Assembly: GCA_963717445.1 (NCBI GenBank)
Contig: OY970334.1
Location: forward strand, 1,302,001 to 1,366,000
Direction: 5' to 3'
DNA from: JAGVPT01 sp963717445
GTDB taxonomy: Bacteria; Bacteroidota; Ignavibacteria; UBA10030; UBA8401
Length of the DNA stretch: 64,000 nucleotides
Shown here: positions 24,587-33,589 of the stretch, one piece after another
Layout of the letters: each line of letters opens with the position of its first letter
Position numbering within the stretch: position 1 is the first letter of the stretch
Notes under the pieces: model-generated
What the model saw: only the letters and a program-made list of their open reading frames with translations
What the model was told of the DNA's origin: nothing
The model's database searches: none
Program-made: the position numbers and the translations under genes

Positions 24587-25506
24587 TTTCCGTTTCCGTC
24601 CGATGCTTTGAATTGTGATAAGCGGCCAATCTCGTCTGACCCCGAAAAAGCGCTATTCGCCGAAGCCACTTCATTGGCGAACTTTGCCGAGCTCTCAAAA
24701 TTTTTTGTCTTGCAATACTGGTACAAAAACGCCGAACCGAAAACATCTCCGCACCCGGTCGGGTCATTGGAGCCTGTCGGGATACCCGGAAATTCCTTTC
24801 GCAGCAGATGTTTGTGTTCTTGTTGAAAGACCGTGACACCCCGCGCCCCGCGGGTCACGCACAAAGCATTGACCATTAACGGCAGCATCTGCTTGGCCAA
24901 CGCTTCTTCATCGTACCGTTCGACCGTTAGTCCTGCCGCTTCCTCTTCGTTCATTTGCACTGAATTAATCATAAAACACCACCGCCGCCACTCGGAAACC
25001 GCGCGGCGATAGCGGGAGGCTTCCGCGTCGACACCGAGCGTTAAGCTATGCACATCCAGATGAATCGGAGTATTCTTCGGCCTCACCGCGAGCCGAATCT
25101 GATCGAGCGTTTCCAGGGTGATATCCAAACCGGAGATCATATCCAGGAAAATTCCATGCACCGGCAGGAACGGTTCGATGCGTGAGAACGGGATCGGGGA
25201 TGAAATGTGCTTCGAACATTCTGTCCTTGTCTCTTTGTCGCTATAGAAAAGATGAACCTGATTCGTTTCGCCCTCGAATGAAAAAATTCCATCTGTATTC
25301 ACGTTCGGATATTTCGCCAGCAACTGGCGAACTGCATCAAATTCCTTCTCGCCGACGCCAAACACCGGAAAAACTGTATCCGTATCCGATGCAATGCTTG
25401 CCATCGCACCAACGGCAAAATAGATACCTCCGTAGCCCTTCTTTTCCGTTCCATCAGAGCGATGGATGACGTCTAAACACAAATGTCCGATGATTGAAAG
25501 CTTCAC
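24583..25506 (-). CDS. PfkB-family carbohydrate/nucleoside kinase
   Basis: A 307-residue ribokinase-like protein. The C-terminal signature NDPTGCGDVFGSAF holds the catalytic Asp and the anion-hole glycines; the N-terminal pattern MKLSIIGHLCLDVIH and GGIYFAVGAMA fits the substrate-binding side. The substrate is not predictable. It starts at GTG 25506, just 3 nt after the hisI stop, and overlaps the next gene by 4 nt, so it is cotranscribed with the histidine genes, though a role in that pathway is not implied. Confidence 0.82.
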   Translation of the reverse strand: MKLSIIGHLCLDVIHRSDGTEKKGYGGIYFAVGAMASIASDTDTVFPVFGVGEKEFDAVRQLLAKYPNVNTDGIFSFEGETNQVHLFYSDKETRTECSKHISSPIPFSRIEPFLPVHGIFLDMISGLDITLETLDQIRLAVRPKNTPIHLDVHSLTLGVDAEASRYRRAVSEWRRWCFMINSVQMNEEEAAGLTVERYDEEALAKQMLPLMVNALCVTRGARGVTVFQQEHKHLLRKEFPGIPTGSNDPTGCGDVFGSAFLYQYCKTKNFESSAKFANEVASANSAFSGSDEIGRLSQFKASDGNGK

Positions 25507-25509
25507 GTT

Positions 25510-25899
25510 CTATTTTTTATAGACTGTATTTGGGTCGAAAACAATACCCGTCGATTCTTTGAATCCCTTACCCCCGTCAACAATCTCCCGGTAAAAGCAA
25601 GTTCGATGCCCCGTGTGGCAGGCTGCACCGCCGACTTGATGGACTTTCAAAAGCACGACATCTCCGTCGCAATCGACATGGATGGAGCGAACCTCTTGAA
25701 CGTGCCCCGACTCTTCCCCCTTCATCCAGAACTTTTTCCGTGATCGGCTCCAGTACGTCGCACGATTGGTTTCGATCGTTGCTTGTAGACTTTCTCTGTT
25801 CATCCACGCCATCATCAATATCTCTCCAGACTTTTCATCCTGTGCAATTGCTGGAATAAGACCGTTGGAATCAAATTTCAATTGTCCTACGATGTCCAT
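25510..25899 (-). CDS. hisI: Phosphoribosyl-AMP cyclohydrolase
   Basis: This 129-residue monofunctional HisI (no fused HisE) opens the adenine ring in the third step of histidine synthesis. The zinc and magnesium ligands lie in VDCDGDVVLLKVHQ and AACHTGHRTCFYR, and RATYWSRSRKKFWMKGE is characteristic. ATG at 25899 is chosen because GGAGAG lies 5-6 nt upstream; the GTG at 25920 lies before that site. The gene follows hisF by about 40 nt. Confidence 0.95.
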   Translation of the reverse strand: MDIVGQLKFDSNGLIPAIAQDEKSGEILMMAWMNRESLQATIETNRATYWSRSRKKFWMKGEESGHVQEVRSIHVDCDGDVVLLKVHQVGGAACHTGHRTCFYREIVDGGKGFKESTGIVFDPNTVYKK

Positions 25900-25939
25900 T
25901 GTACTCTCCGGGTTTTTCACCCCTTTGCCGTGATAAACT

Positions 25940-26695
25940 CTAGTTTCGCATCAAAATACTCTTTGACAACAGATATTCCTTAGCTTCTCGTATCGAATAC
26001 TGCCTGAAATGGAAAATCGACGCCGCAAGAACTGCATCGGCTTTCCCTTCAGTAAGCGCCGCGAGCAGATGATCGAGAGTTCCCGCACCGCCGCTTGCGA
26101 TCACAGGAATTTTTACGGCAAACGTCACTGCGCGCAACAACTCAATGTCGTATCCATCTTTGGTGCCGTCGCGGTCCATGCTTGTCAAAAGAATTTCACC
26201 CGCACCGAGCGATTCCACTTTCTGCGCCCACTCGACGGCATCCAGCTCCGTTTCAGTCCGCCCGCCGTTGATAAACACTTTCCATTTTTTCCCGGACCGC
26301 TTTGCATCGATTGCAACGACAATACACTGGACGCCGAACCGCTCCGCACCGTCCGAGATAAGGAGCGGATTCTTCACCGCGGCCGAGTTGACGCTGATTT
26401 TATCGGCACCGCTCCGGAGAATTTCTCGCATATCGTCCGCCGTGCGGATTCCGCCGCCGATCGTGAACGGGATAAATACTTCTTCTGCCGTTCGGCGAAC
26501 AACGTCGAGCATCGTCGCCCTGTTGTCGGACGAAGCCGAAATGTCAAGAAATACAAGTTCGTCGGCGCCTTCCCCGTCGTAGAACTTTGCCTGTGCTACC
26601 GGATCGCCGGCGTCGACCAAATCGACGAAGTTAATGCCCTTCACGACGCGGCCTTTATCGACATCTAAACACGGTATAATTCTTTTGGCTAACAT
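25940..26695 (-). CDS. hisF: Imidazole glycerol phosphate synthase, cyclase subunit
   Basis: A TIM-barrel subunit of about 251 residues that, with HisH, makes imidazole glycerol phosphate and AICAR. The N-terminus MLAKRIIPCLDVDKGRVVKG has the catalytic Asp; the second is in VVAIDAKRSG. Phosphate-binding loops are GGGIRTADD and VIASGGAGTLDHL. ATG at 26695 gives the standard HisF N-terminus; the longer in-frame start would be translated from repeat sequence. No ribosome binding site is evident because the hairpin spacer lies directly upstream. Confidence 0.96.
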   Translation of the reverse strand: MLAKRIIPCLDVDKGRVVKGINFVDLVDAGDPVAQAKFYDGEGADELVFLDISASSDNRATMLDVVRRTAEEVFIPFTIGGGIRTADDMREILRSGADKISVNSAAVKNPLLISDGAERFGVQCIVVAIDAKRSGKKWKVFINGGRTETELDAVEWAQKVESLGAGEILLTSMDRDGTKDGYDIELLRAVTFAVKIPVIASGGAGTLDHLLAALTEGKADAVLAASIFHFRQYSIREAKEYLLSKSILMRN

Positions 26696-26701
26696 ATTTT
26701 T

Positions 26702-26812
26702 CAATGAACAATGAGCAATCAACAATGAACAGCTATACCAAGAGCTTGAACTGGATTTGGTTAACTGCCGGTTGATACTTGTTCATTGCTCATTGTTGAT
26801 TGTTGATTGTTT
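26702..26812. repeat. Intergenic hairpin between hisF and hisA, CAATGAACAATGAGC word family
   Basis: Arms at about 26702-26731 and 26780-26812 are made of CAATGAACAATGAGCAATC words and their complements, with a 48-nt loop. The same vocabulary appears at 57381-57454 and, as one arm, at 28986-29005. Confidence 0.65.
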
Positions 26813-27575
26813 AAACTCTTCGTGTCGGCCCAAGGTCGTCCAATACCTTTTCGTTCAATCGCCAGAGAGCCTGGCACGGAAATTTATTCTCATACAGCGC
26901 TTTTCCAACAATGACCGAATCGACGCCGAATTTTTCCAGCTCCTGCATTCTGATTAAATCTTTGAAGCCGGAGATGCCCCCCGATGCAGTTATTTTGAGT
27001 CCCGTTCGAACGGCCATTTCTTTGATGGCCTCGAAATTCGGTCCGGTCAACATACCGTCCCGCATGATGTCGGTGTAAATAATTCTGCACACGCCAAGCT
27101 CTTTCATTTTCAACGCAAGCGATATTGCATCGACACCCGAGTCGTGTTTCCATCCCTGCGTCATCACAACCCCATTCTTGGCGTCGATTCCAACGGCTGC
27201 TTTTCTAGTCCCAAAAGCTTTTATAACCCGCAGTACTAATTCGGGGTCTTCGATTGCCGATGTCCCCAAAACGACCCGGTAGACGCCGATGTTAAAAAGC
27301 TCCTCTATTTCTTCGTACCGCCGGATGCCGCCTCCCAACTGAACGGGAATATCGACGGCGTCGACAATTTTTTTTATCGCATCAAGGTTCTTCAAGCGCC
27401 CTTCGAACGCGCCGTCGAGATCGACCACATGGAGCGTCTTTGCGTTTTCACCGCGCCAGAGAATCGCCATTTTCGCCGGATCGTCGGAATAGATTTTTTC
27501 CGTGCCCTGCTCTCCCTGAACCAGCCGGACGCACTTTCCATCTTTAATATCGATGGCGGGAAGGATTAAGATCAT
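26811..27575 (-). CDS. hisA: Phosphoribosylformimino-AICAR ribotide isomerase
   Basis: A 254-residue TIM-barrel isomerase of histidine synthesis. The catalytic aspartates are in LILPAIDIKDGKCVRLVQG and IIYTDIMRDGMLTGPN; the phosphate loops are QLGGGIRRYEE and TASGGISGFKD. It follows the hisH stop by 5 nt. The C-terminus runs into the hairpin spacer. Confidence 0.96.
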   Translation of the reverse strand: MILILPAIDIKDGKCVRLVQGEQGTEKIYSDDPAKMAILWRGENAKTLHVVDLDGAFEGRLKNLDAIKKIVDAVDIPVQLGGGIRRYEEIEELFNIGVYRVVLGTSAIEDPELVLRVIKAFGTRKAAVGIDAKNGVVMTQGWKHDSGVDAISLALKMKELGVCRIIYTDIMRDGMLTGPNFEAIKEMAVRTGLKITASGGISGFKDLIRMQELEKFGVDSVIVGKALYENKFPCQALWRLNEKVLDDLGPTRRV

Positions 27576-27580
27576 AAGGC

Positions 27581-28177
27581 CTACAATTCGGAAAAGTTTT
27601 TCAACATTTGAAGCCCGGCTATCTGGCTTTTTTCCGGGTGAAATTGAATACCGAAAATATATTCTTTTTGAACCACGGATGTAAAATGGAAACCGTATTC
27701 CGTTGTTGTCAGCGTTACCTGCTCCGCCGGCTCAGCGTAATACGAGTGAACAAAATAGACAAAACTCCTGTCGACAACCGATTTCAAGATTTCCGATTCG
27801 CGCCGGATCTCCATTTGATTCCAGCCGATGTGGGGAACCTTCACGGTATTCGGGAACAGTTTCACTTCTCCGGCAATGAGATTCAAGCCGTCATGCATTC
27901 CGTTCTCAGAGCTCCGCGTGAAAAGCAACTGCATTCCCAGGCATATTCCGATGAGAGGCTTTCCCGCCTTTGCACTCGTGCAAATAAGATCCTCCAACCC
28001 AAGCGACTTAATATTCTCCATCGCCATCCCGAACGCGCCGACTCCCGGCAACACAAGTTTCTCAGCGCGAGAGAGTTCTTTCACATCGCTGGAAATAAAA
28101 GCCGATGCGCCGACTTTTTCAAACGCCTTTTGAACCGAACGAAGGTTATTAAGTTTATAGTCGATTATTCCAATCAT
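27581..28177 (-). CDS. hisH: Imidazole glycerol phosphate synthase, glutaminase subunit
   Basis: A 198-residue class I glutamine amidotransferase. The nucleophile Cys is in IGICLGMQLLF, and His and Glu are in GIQFHPEKSQ. LVLPGVGAFG is the oxyanion region. It supplies ammonia to HisF; here hisA lies between the two genes (order hisB-hisH-hisA-hisF-hisI). Confidence 0.96.
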   Translation of the reverse strand: MIGIIDYKLNNLRSVQKAFEKVGASAFISSDVKELSRAEKLVLPGVGAFGMAMENIKSLGLEDLICTSAKAGKPLIGICLGMQLLFTRSSENGMHDGLNLIAGEVKLFPNTVKVPHIGWNQMEIRRESEILKSVVDRSFVYFVHSYYAEPAEQVTLTTTEYGFHFTSVVQKEYIFGIQFHPEKSQIAGLQMLKNFSEL

Positions 28178-28184
28178 ACCAGAA

Positions 28185-28263
28185 CAGTTAAAAGTGTAAA
28201 ATTAAAAGTGAAAAAATGATTTTCTTACCAGCTTTTAACTTTTCACTTTTAATTTTTAACTTC
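28185..28263. repeat. Intergenic hairpin between hisB and hisH, AGTTAAAAGTGTAAAA word family
   Basis: Arms at about 28185-28215 and 28232-28263 share the vocabulary of the repeats flanking the S23 gene at 18838-19267 but enclose only 16 nt. It looks like an empty version of that element. Confidence 0.65.
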
Positions 28264-28264
28264 T

Positions 28265-28849
28265 TTACAACCTCCCTTTCGTCGACAGCACACCCTTGAC
28301 TCTCGCATCTTTCTCGCAGGCGACGCGCAAAGAGCGCGCCAGCGCTTTGAACATCGTCTCAATTTTGTGATGCGTGTTCGATCCGTAGAGGACCTCGACA
28401 TGAACGTTCGCTTTGATATTCTCGGCAAATGACTGGAAGAAATGTTTGATCATTTCAGTTGAAAGGTCGCCGACGTTCTTCCTGTTGAATTCCGCTTTGA
28501 AGACCAGCGCCGAACGGCCGCCGAGGTCCACGACACAGCGTGCAAGCGATTCATCCATCGGCACGTACGCCGAACCGTAACGAGCGATGCCCGCTCTTTC
28601 TTTCAAAGCCTTGCCGAAGGCCTGCCCAAGCGCAATGGCAACATCCTCCGTCGTATGGTGGTCGTCGACACGCAAATCCCCCTTGCACTTCAGCTCAATG
28701 TCAAACATTCCGTGCCTGGCAAAAAGCTCCAGCATGTGGTCGAGAAAGCCGATACCGGTCGAGACGGAATACTTTCCGCTTCCGTCAATCTGAAGCGTCA
28801 CGGAGATGTTCGTCTCTTTTGTTTTACGTTGAATGGTTGCGCTGCGCAT
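28265..28849 (-). CDS. hisB: Imidazoleglycerol-phosphate dehydratase
   Basis: A 194-residue monofunctional dehydratase, without the phosphatase domain fused in enterobacteria. The manganese-binding motifs are GFLDHMLELFARHG, DDHHTTEDVAIALG and the second-half HHKIETMFKALAR. First histidine gene of this cluster in transcription order. Confidence 0.96.
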   Translation of the reverse strand: MRSATIQRKTKETNISVTLQIDGSGKYSVSTGIGFLDHMLELFARHGMFDIELKCKGDLRVDDHHTTEDVAIALGQAFGKALKERAGIARYGSAYVPMDESLARCVVDLGGRSALVFKAEFNRKNVGDLSTEMIKHFFQSFAENIKANVHVEVLYGSNTHHKIETMFKALARSLRVACEKDARVKGVLSTKGRL

Positions 28850-28951
28850 AGCTTTCTTTTCTTAGATGAAAAAATAAGGACGTTCATCGGAACGTCCATG
28901 TGTCATTATGCAAAAAATTTGTGTGAGTTTCAAGGGGAGGGATCACAACGA

Positions 28952-28985
28952 AAAACGCCGAAGATCTTTCGACCATCGGCGTTTT
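28952..28985 (-). terminator. Rho-independent terminator of nrdJ
   Basis: A 10-bp stem AAAACGCCGA/TCGGCGTTTT with an inner small stem (GAAGATCTTTC), followed on the minus strand by T residues. It lies 22 nt after the nrdJ stop and separates it from the his operon. Confidence 0.85.
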
Positions 28986-29007
28986 GTTGATTGCTGATTG
29001 TTCATTG

Positions 29008-31743
29008 TTAAGAGCATCCGCTTGTTGAACCGCATTGCAGGCACTTGTAGCAGCTTCCGGAGCGGATCATGATACTTCCGCATTCAGAGCAGGGAGGTGC
29101 ATCCGCCTGCGTTTGGAAAATGACTTTCTCGTTTGATTCAATTGCCGATGCCCGTCTCAACTCAAGCTTTGCATCGGTTTTTTCGAGCGGCTTTGTTTCT
29201 GCCACAACGGTCGATGAGGGCTGTTCTTCTTTCGGCAGAAATTTCAGGCTGAGCCAGCGAAAGATGTAATCGCAGATCGACTTTGCAATCGGAATGTCTT
29301 TATTGTTCGTGAAGCCGGACGGCTCGAAACGCATGTGCGTAAACTTGTCCGTCAAGACTTTCAGCGGCACACCGTATTGGAGCGCAAGCGAGACGGACGT
29401 TGCCAGCGCATCCATGATGCCCGAGATGGTCGAGCCCTCTTTCGACATGGTGATGAACACCTCGCCCGGTGTTTCATCTTCGTACAACCCGACGGTGATA
29501 TAGCCTTCATGTCCGGCAATGCTGAACTTGTGAGTGATGGCCTGCCGCTCATCCGGTAAGCGGCGGCGTGCGGGGCGTGCCTTTTGTTTCTCGCTCTTTT
29601 CGAGCGATGTGCTGAGAGGTTGCGTCCGCTTGCAACCGTCACGATAGACCGCGATGGACTTAAGACCAAGTTTCCACGCTTCGATATATGATTGCATAAT
29701 TTCGTCCGGCGTGACTTCGGTCGGCATGTTGACTGTTTTAGAAATAGCACCGGAAAGGAAGGGTTGAACCGCCGACATCATCTTAATGTGTCCCATATAT
29801 TGAATGGAGCGTTCCCCTTTGGCAGGCTTGAAGGCGCAGTCGAACACAGAAAGGTGTTCGTCTTTTAAATACGGTGCGCCTTCAATGGTGTCGTTCTTTT
29901 CGATGTATTTTATGATGTGCTCGATCTGCTCGCTGTCGTAGCCGAGTTTTCTGAGCGCTTCGGGAACGGTCTGGTTCACAATTTTCATCAGCCCGCCACC
30001 GACCAGCTTCTTATATTTTACAAGCGCAATATCGGGCTCAACACCGGTGGTGTCGCAATCCATCATGAACCCGATTGTTCCGGTCGGCGCCAGGACTGTT
30101 GCCTGTCCGTTACGGAAGCCAAATTCTTTGCCAAGAATGATCGCGTCCTTCCATACTTCGCGTGATGCCGACAGCAATTCCGACGGAACATAGTTGTCGC
30201 TGATCTTGTCGGCGAATAAGCTGTGCTTGGTCATAACGCTCAACATCGGTTCGCGATTCAGAGCGAAGCCATTGAACGCTCCGATTTCCTTTGCAATGAG
30301 CGCCGATTGTTTGTACGCTTCACCGCACATGAGGGAAGTAACGGCTGCTGCATATTCGCGGCCAGCGTCGCTGTCGTACGCAAGGCCTCGTGCCATCAAC
30401 AATGCACCGAGGTTTGCGTAACCGAGTCCGAGCGGGCGGAATTCGTGACTGTTCTTTTCAATGGCCGGCGTCGGATAACTTGCGTTGCCGACAAAAATTT
30501 CCTGCGCCGTAATGGTAATATCCACTGCGTGTTTAAATGACTCGACATCGAGCTCACCTTTGTCATTTCTGAACTTCATGAGGTTCAGCGAAGCGAGGTT
30601 GCATGCCGAATCGTCGAGATACATGTACTCGCTGCACGGGTTCGATGAGTTGATGCGAGACGTAACGGACGAAGTGTGCCAATTGTTAACCGTCGTGTCG
30701 TACTGCATTCCCGGGTCGCCGCAGAGCCATGCAGCTTCCGCCATCTGGCGCAACAAGTCGCGGGCCCGGAACGTATCCATCACTTTTCCTCCGCGGACGG
30801 CTTTTGTCGTCCACTCTTTGTCTTCGAGAGCCGCTTTCATGAACTCATCCGTCACACGCACAGAATGATTTGCATTCTGGTACGAAATCGTATCATACGC
30901 GCCGCCCGGCACGTTGAAACCGCCGTCGTATCCCGCTTCGATCAGCGCCCATGCTTTCTTTTCCTCTTCCGCTTTGCAGTTGATGAAATCAACGATGTCC
31001 GGATGGTCTGCATTCAGAATGACCATCTTCGCTGCACGGCGTGTCTTTCCGCCGGATTTGATAACGCCTGCAAATGCATCGAATCCTTTCATAAATGAAA
31101 CCGGACCAGATGCAGTGCCGCCGCCCGAAAGGTGTTCTCGTGAAGAACGAAGAGTCGAAAGATTCGACCCCGTTCCCGATCCAAACTTGAAAAGCCTTCC
31201 CTCAGTGCGGGCAAGTTCAAGAATCGAATCCATCGTATCCTGAACCGAATTAATGAAACATGCCGAACACTGCGGCCTCTCTTCCACTCCTACGTTGAAC
31301 CATACCGGACTGTTAAACGCCATATACTGATTGACAAGAAGAAATGATAGCTCTTGATAGAATATCTCGGCATCTTCTTCCGATGCAAAATAGTTTCCTT
31401 TACGACCCCACCCCGTTGTTGTCTTTGCAACGCGGTCAACGAGCTGCCGGACGCTCGTTTCCCGTTCGGGCGTTCCAATCAAGCCGTGAAAATATTTCGA
31501 CACCACAACATTTGTCGCAGTCATCGACCATGACTTCGGTATTTCGACATTCTTTTGTTCAAAGATCTTCTCCCCCTTCTCGTTAGAAATGACCGCAGTG
31601 CGCAACTCCCATTCTATTTCGTCGAACGGATGGATGCCGGGTTTCGTGAAATACCGCCGAAGCATAAGCCCGCCCGAGGCTGTAACATTCGTCGAGCGCA
31701 CATTCCCCCTCTTCTCAGCGACTGTGATTTCTTTTTCTGTCAT
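29008..31743 (-). CDS. nrdJ: Adenosylcobalamin-dependent ribonucleotide reductase (class II)
   Basis: A 911-residue class II RNR that makes deoxyribonucleotides using a cobalamin-generated thiyl radical, with or without oxygen. Barrel motifs are FGSGTGSNLSTLRSS, SSNPCSEYMYLDDSACNLAS and VLAPTGTIGFMMDCDTTG. The C-terminus ends in a four-cysteine zinc-binding tail (PCSECG ... CYKCLQCGS) that carries the redox-active cysteines. ATG at 31743 follows GGAGAGG. A strong promoter lies about 230 nt upstream and no cobalamin riboswitch is visible in the leader, so regulation by B12 is not supported. Confidence 0.96.
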   Translation of the reverse strand: MTEKEITVAEKRGNVRSTNVTASGGLMLRRYFTKPGIHPFDEIEWELRTAVISNEKGEKIFEQKNVEIPKSWSMTATNVVVSKYFHGLIGTPERETSVRQLVDRVAKTTTGWGRKGNYFASEEDAEIFYQELSFLLVNQYMAFNSPVWFNVGVEERPQCSACFINSVQDTMDSILELARTEGRLFKFGSGTGSNLSTLRSSREHLSGGGTASGPVSFMKGFDAFAGVIKSGGKTRRAAKMVILNADHPDIVDFINCKAEEEKKAWALIEAGYDGGFNVPGGAYDTISYQNANHSVRVTDEFMKAALEDKEWTTKAVRGGKVMDTFRARDLLRQMAEAAWLCGDPGMQYDTTVNNWHTSSVTSRINSSNPCSEYMYLDDSACNLASLNLMKFRNDKGELDVESFKHAVDITITAQEIFVGNASYPTPAIEKNSHEFRPLGLGYANLGALLMARGLAYDSDAGREYAAAVTSLMCGEAYKQSALIAKEIGAFNGFALNREPMLSVMTKHSLFADKISDNYVPSELLSASREVWKDAIILGKEFGFRNGQATVLAPTGTIGFMMDCDTTGVEPDIALVKYKKLVGGGLMKIVNQTVPEALRKLGYDSEQIEHIIKYIEKNDTIEGAPYLKDEHLSVFDCAFKPAKGERSIQYMGHIKMMSAVQPFLSGAISKTVNMPTEVTPDEIMQSYIEAWKLGLKSIAVYRDGCKRTQPLSTSLEKSEKQKARPARRRLPDERQAITHKFSIAGHEGYITVGLYEDETPGEVFITMSKEGSTISGIMDALATSVSLALQYGVPLKVLTDKFTHMRFEPSGFTNNKDIPIAKSICDYIFRWLSLKFLPKEEQPSSTVVAETKPLEKTDAKLELRRASAIESNEKVIFQTQADAPPCSECGSIMIRSGSCYKCLQCGSTSGCS

Positions 31744-31969
31744 TTCTAATTTCCTCTCCTAACTTGATAATACGATGTAAGGTGAATTGCTCTCCCGGAA
31801 GAAAACGTTGTAAGTCCTGCTTTCATGATATCAAAACGGGGTTAAAAGCTTTTATCCTCCAACATAAAAAATAATTGCCCGCCCTCTGAAAAACGAAATC
31901 CGTTGCCTTTAAACCACTTATGTTCGGATGAACAATAGCCGGGGGGAAACAAATAGCTAACTGGTTGTG

Positions 31970-31998
31970 AATATAGCCGGTTAAGGAATACAAGTCAA
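31970..31998 (-). promoter_or_regulatory. Sigma-70-like promoter of nrdJ
   Basis: On the minus strand TTGACT (31993-31998), 17 nt, TATATT (31970-31975). It predicts a leader of about 220 nt before the nrdJ start at 31743. Confidence 0.7.
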
Positions 31999-32040
31999 GT
32001 AAAAAATGAGAAATAATATTAGAACGAAAAATACGCCTTG

Positions 32041-32380
32041 ACATCACGACTGACCGGCGGTGAAGAGTTTGACCATTTACACTTATTGCCGTTATGACAC
32101 TTACGATACAAGTTTGAAATGAAAATTTGCGATTATCGCGAGTAGCCGCTTTAACAAAAAATTACAAATGAAATCTGTAGGGAATGCCGGACACATGCCT
32201 GTTGCCCAACGATATTTTTACCATCAATTCTTCTCAAAAAATTTTTATTTCGTATTCGAGCTCGGGAGCTGCTGTACACTTTTCAATAGGAGATTTAAAA
32301 TCGAAAAAGAGTTTGAGTAAGAGAAGTTCGAATCGCTTGGCAAACCCCACTCCATTCAAAAGTTGGGTGTTGTTACAGTT
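32041..32380. other. Gene-free stretch between nrdJ and the fluoride island
   Basis: I see no supported gene. A 104-residue frame at 32184-32498 is composed partly of translated repeat and is not believed. AAAAGTTGGGT occurs at about 32358 and again at 32527, bracketing the hairpin repeat that follows. Confidence 0.4.
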
Positions 32381-32382
32381 TG

Positions 32383-32500
32383 AAAGTCATTGCGAGCGGA
32401 GCGAAGCAATCCCCTACGTTAAGGGGAGATCGTCCCGCTGTATGGGATCCCGTTGGGACTTCGGCAAACAACGCCTCGCAGTGACTTCTCTTTCTTAAGA
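32383..32500. repeat. Dispersed hairpin repeat, CATTGCGAGCGGAGCGAAGC family
   Basis: Left arm AAGTCATTGCGAGCGG and right arm CCTCGCAGTGACTT are complementary, with AAGCAATCCC between them. The wording is that of a repeat common in intergenic DNA of many bacteria. Flanked by TGTTACAGTTTG and GACTGTAACAG, which extend the dyad. Confidence 0.6.
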
Positions 32501-32554
32501 AAAGAAATCAGACTGTAACAGTACCCAAAAGTTGGGTAGTGCTCAAGTTTGGTA

Positions 32555-32633
32555 AGGTGACGGACACCTTACCGATTTGCCTTGCCAAATATTTTGGAAC
32601 AATGTGATTTTTGGAGTGAGGTGTCCGTCACCT
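32555..32633. repeat. Perfect 15-bp inverted repeat
   Basis: AGGTGACGGACACCT at 32555-32569 and its exact reverse complement at 32619-32633. Each half is itself nearly palindromic. It lies just upstream of the crcB promoter; function unknown. Confidence 0.65.
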
Positions 32634-32679
32634 CATGCGAGAACGCAAAATTGAACGCAAAATTGACCACTACCAAAAG

Positions 32680-32708
32680 TTGACTATCTGGTGTCACTTG
32701 ATTATATT
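32680..32708 (+). promoter_or_regulatory. Promoter of fluoride unit 1
   Basis: TTGACT 32680-32685, 17 nt, TATATT 32703-32708. Predicted transcription start at about 32715, exactly where the riboswitch aptamer begins. Confidence 0.75.
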
Positions 32709-32712
32709 TCTT

Positions 32713-32801
32713 GTGGCGATGGAGTTCGCCGGCGACCATTCCGAAAACGGAATTAATGACTCCTACACAGAAGCTCTATGCTGACGTCGTAGGAGTTTTT
32801 T
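32713..32801 (+). promoter_or_regulatory. Fluoride riboswitch (crcB motif) 1 with terminator platform
   Basis: The first stem GGCGATGGAGTTCGCC (32715-32730) and the closing segment TTAATGACTCCTACACAGAA match the fluoride aptamer core. ACTCCTAC (32759-32766) can instead pair with GTAGGAGT (32789-32796) to form a terminator stem followed by six Ts. Fluoride binding would use the CTCCTAC strand in the aptamer and let transcription continue into crcB. The start codon is 48 nt after the platform. Confidence 0.93.
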
Positions 32802-32849
32802 CGTTTACAGAAGTCTTGAGGATGACAACGTAAGGAGGATGCAAAATCG

Positions 32850-33221
32850 ATGAATTTTGTGCTTGTATTTCTCGGCGGCGGCATTGGCGCAACGGCGCGA
32901 TATTGGATGTCCGGAACAATTTATCGATGGAGCGGCGGCTCCTTTCCATACGGAACCTTAGCAGTCAATGCGCTCGGCTGTTTCATTATCGGTTTTCTTA
33001 TGACTGCATTTGAAGAGCGCTTTCTTGTAACGCCGTCTTTGCGCATATTTTTTACGATCGGCATTCTCGGAGGGTTTACAACATTCTCGACGTTCAGCTT
33101 TGAAACAATTTCCTTGATTCAGGACGCAGAATATTATCGCGCGATCGGTAATATTGGATTAACGCTCTGCAGTTGTCTGGGCGGCACGTATCTCGGAATT
33201 CTACTGGGAAGAATTCTCTAA
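32850..33221 (+). CDS. crcB: Fluoride exporter CrcB/Fluc
   Basis: A 123-residue, four-helix membrane protein. Family landmarks: GGGIGATARYW at the N-terminus, GTLAVNALGCFIIGFL (helix 2 with the conserved Asn) and GGFTTFSTFSFE (helix 3 break and Phe box). Fluc channels work as antiparallel dimers, and a single crcB gene, as here, implies a dual-topology homodimer. It expels F- from the cytoplasm. It is first in unit 1 behind the riboswitch, with AAGGAGG before ATG. Confidence 0.95.
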   Translation: MNFVLVFLGGGIGATARYWMSGTIYRWSGGSFPYGTLAVNALGCFIIGFLMTAFEERFLVTPSLRIFFTIGILGGFTTFSTFSFETISLIQDAEYYRAIGNIGLTLCSCLGGTYLGILLGRIL

Positions 33222-33238
33222 TCTGAAAGGAGTCTTTC

Positions 33239-33589
33239 ATGAAGCTCTCGGGCGAAGGGAAACTTTTAAGGATATTTATAGGGGAAATTGACCACTATAA
33301 GCATCAATCACTTTTCGAAGTCATCGTTCGAAAAGCGCGCGAGGAGGGATTGGCGGGAGCGACAGTCCTGCGCGGAGTGATGGGCTATGGAGCCGCAAGC
33401 CGCATTATTCACACTGCAAAAATTTTACAACTTTCGGAGGATCTCCCCTTTGTTATTGAGATAGTTGACACGGAAGAAAAAATCAAATCATTTATTCCAA
33501 TTGTTGATCAACTATTCGAAGAAACCGGATGCGGAGGAATGCTGACGCTAGAAAAAGCAGATATCATTAAATACACGCATGGCAAATGA
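33239..33589 (+). CDS. DUF190 family protein, CrcB partner by context
   Basis: A 116-residue small soluble protein with the DUF190 pattern (LRIFIGEIDHYKHQSLFEVI, GLAGATVLRGVMGYG, LPFVIEIVDTEEKI). The fold is PII-like (ferredoxin-type). DUF190 genes frequently sit beside crcB, and here it starts 17 nt after crcB and overlaps the next gene by 4 nt (ATGA). A regulatory or modulatory role towards the exporter is likely but the mechanism is not established. Confidence 0.88.
   Translation: MKLSGEGKLLRIFIGEIDHYKHQSLFEVIVRKAREEGLAGATVLRGVMGYGAASRIIHTAKILQLSEDLPFVIEIVDTEEKIKSFIPIVDQLFEETGCGGMLTLEKADIIKYTHGK

Noticed and set aside
26702..26812. CRISPR-like array in the CAATGAACAATGAGC spacer
   Set aside because: The words are too short, are arranged as a dyad rather than regularly spaced direct repeats, and no cas genes are in the window.
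31744..31969. Cobalamin riboswitch in the nrdJ leader
   Set aside because: Expected because nrdJ needs B12, but no B12-box-like GCCACTG or matching secondary structure was found in the 220-nt leader.
32184..32498. 104-residue open frame between nrdJ and crcB
   Set aside because: Its C-terminal third is translated CATTGCGAGCGGAGCGAAGC repeat, it has no ribosome binding site and its composition is not protein-like.
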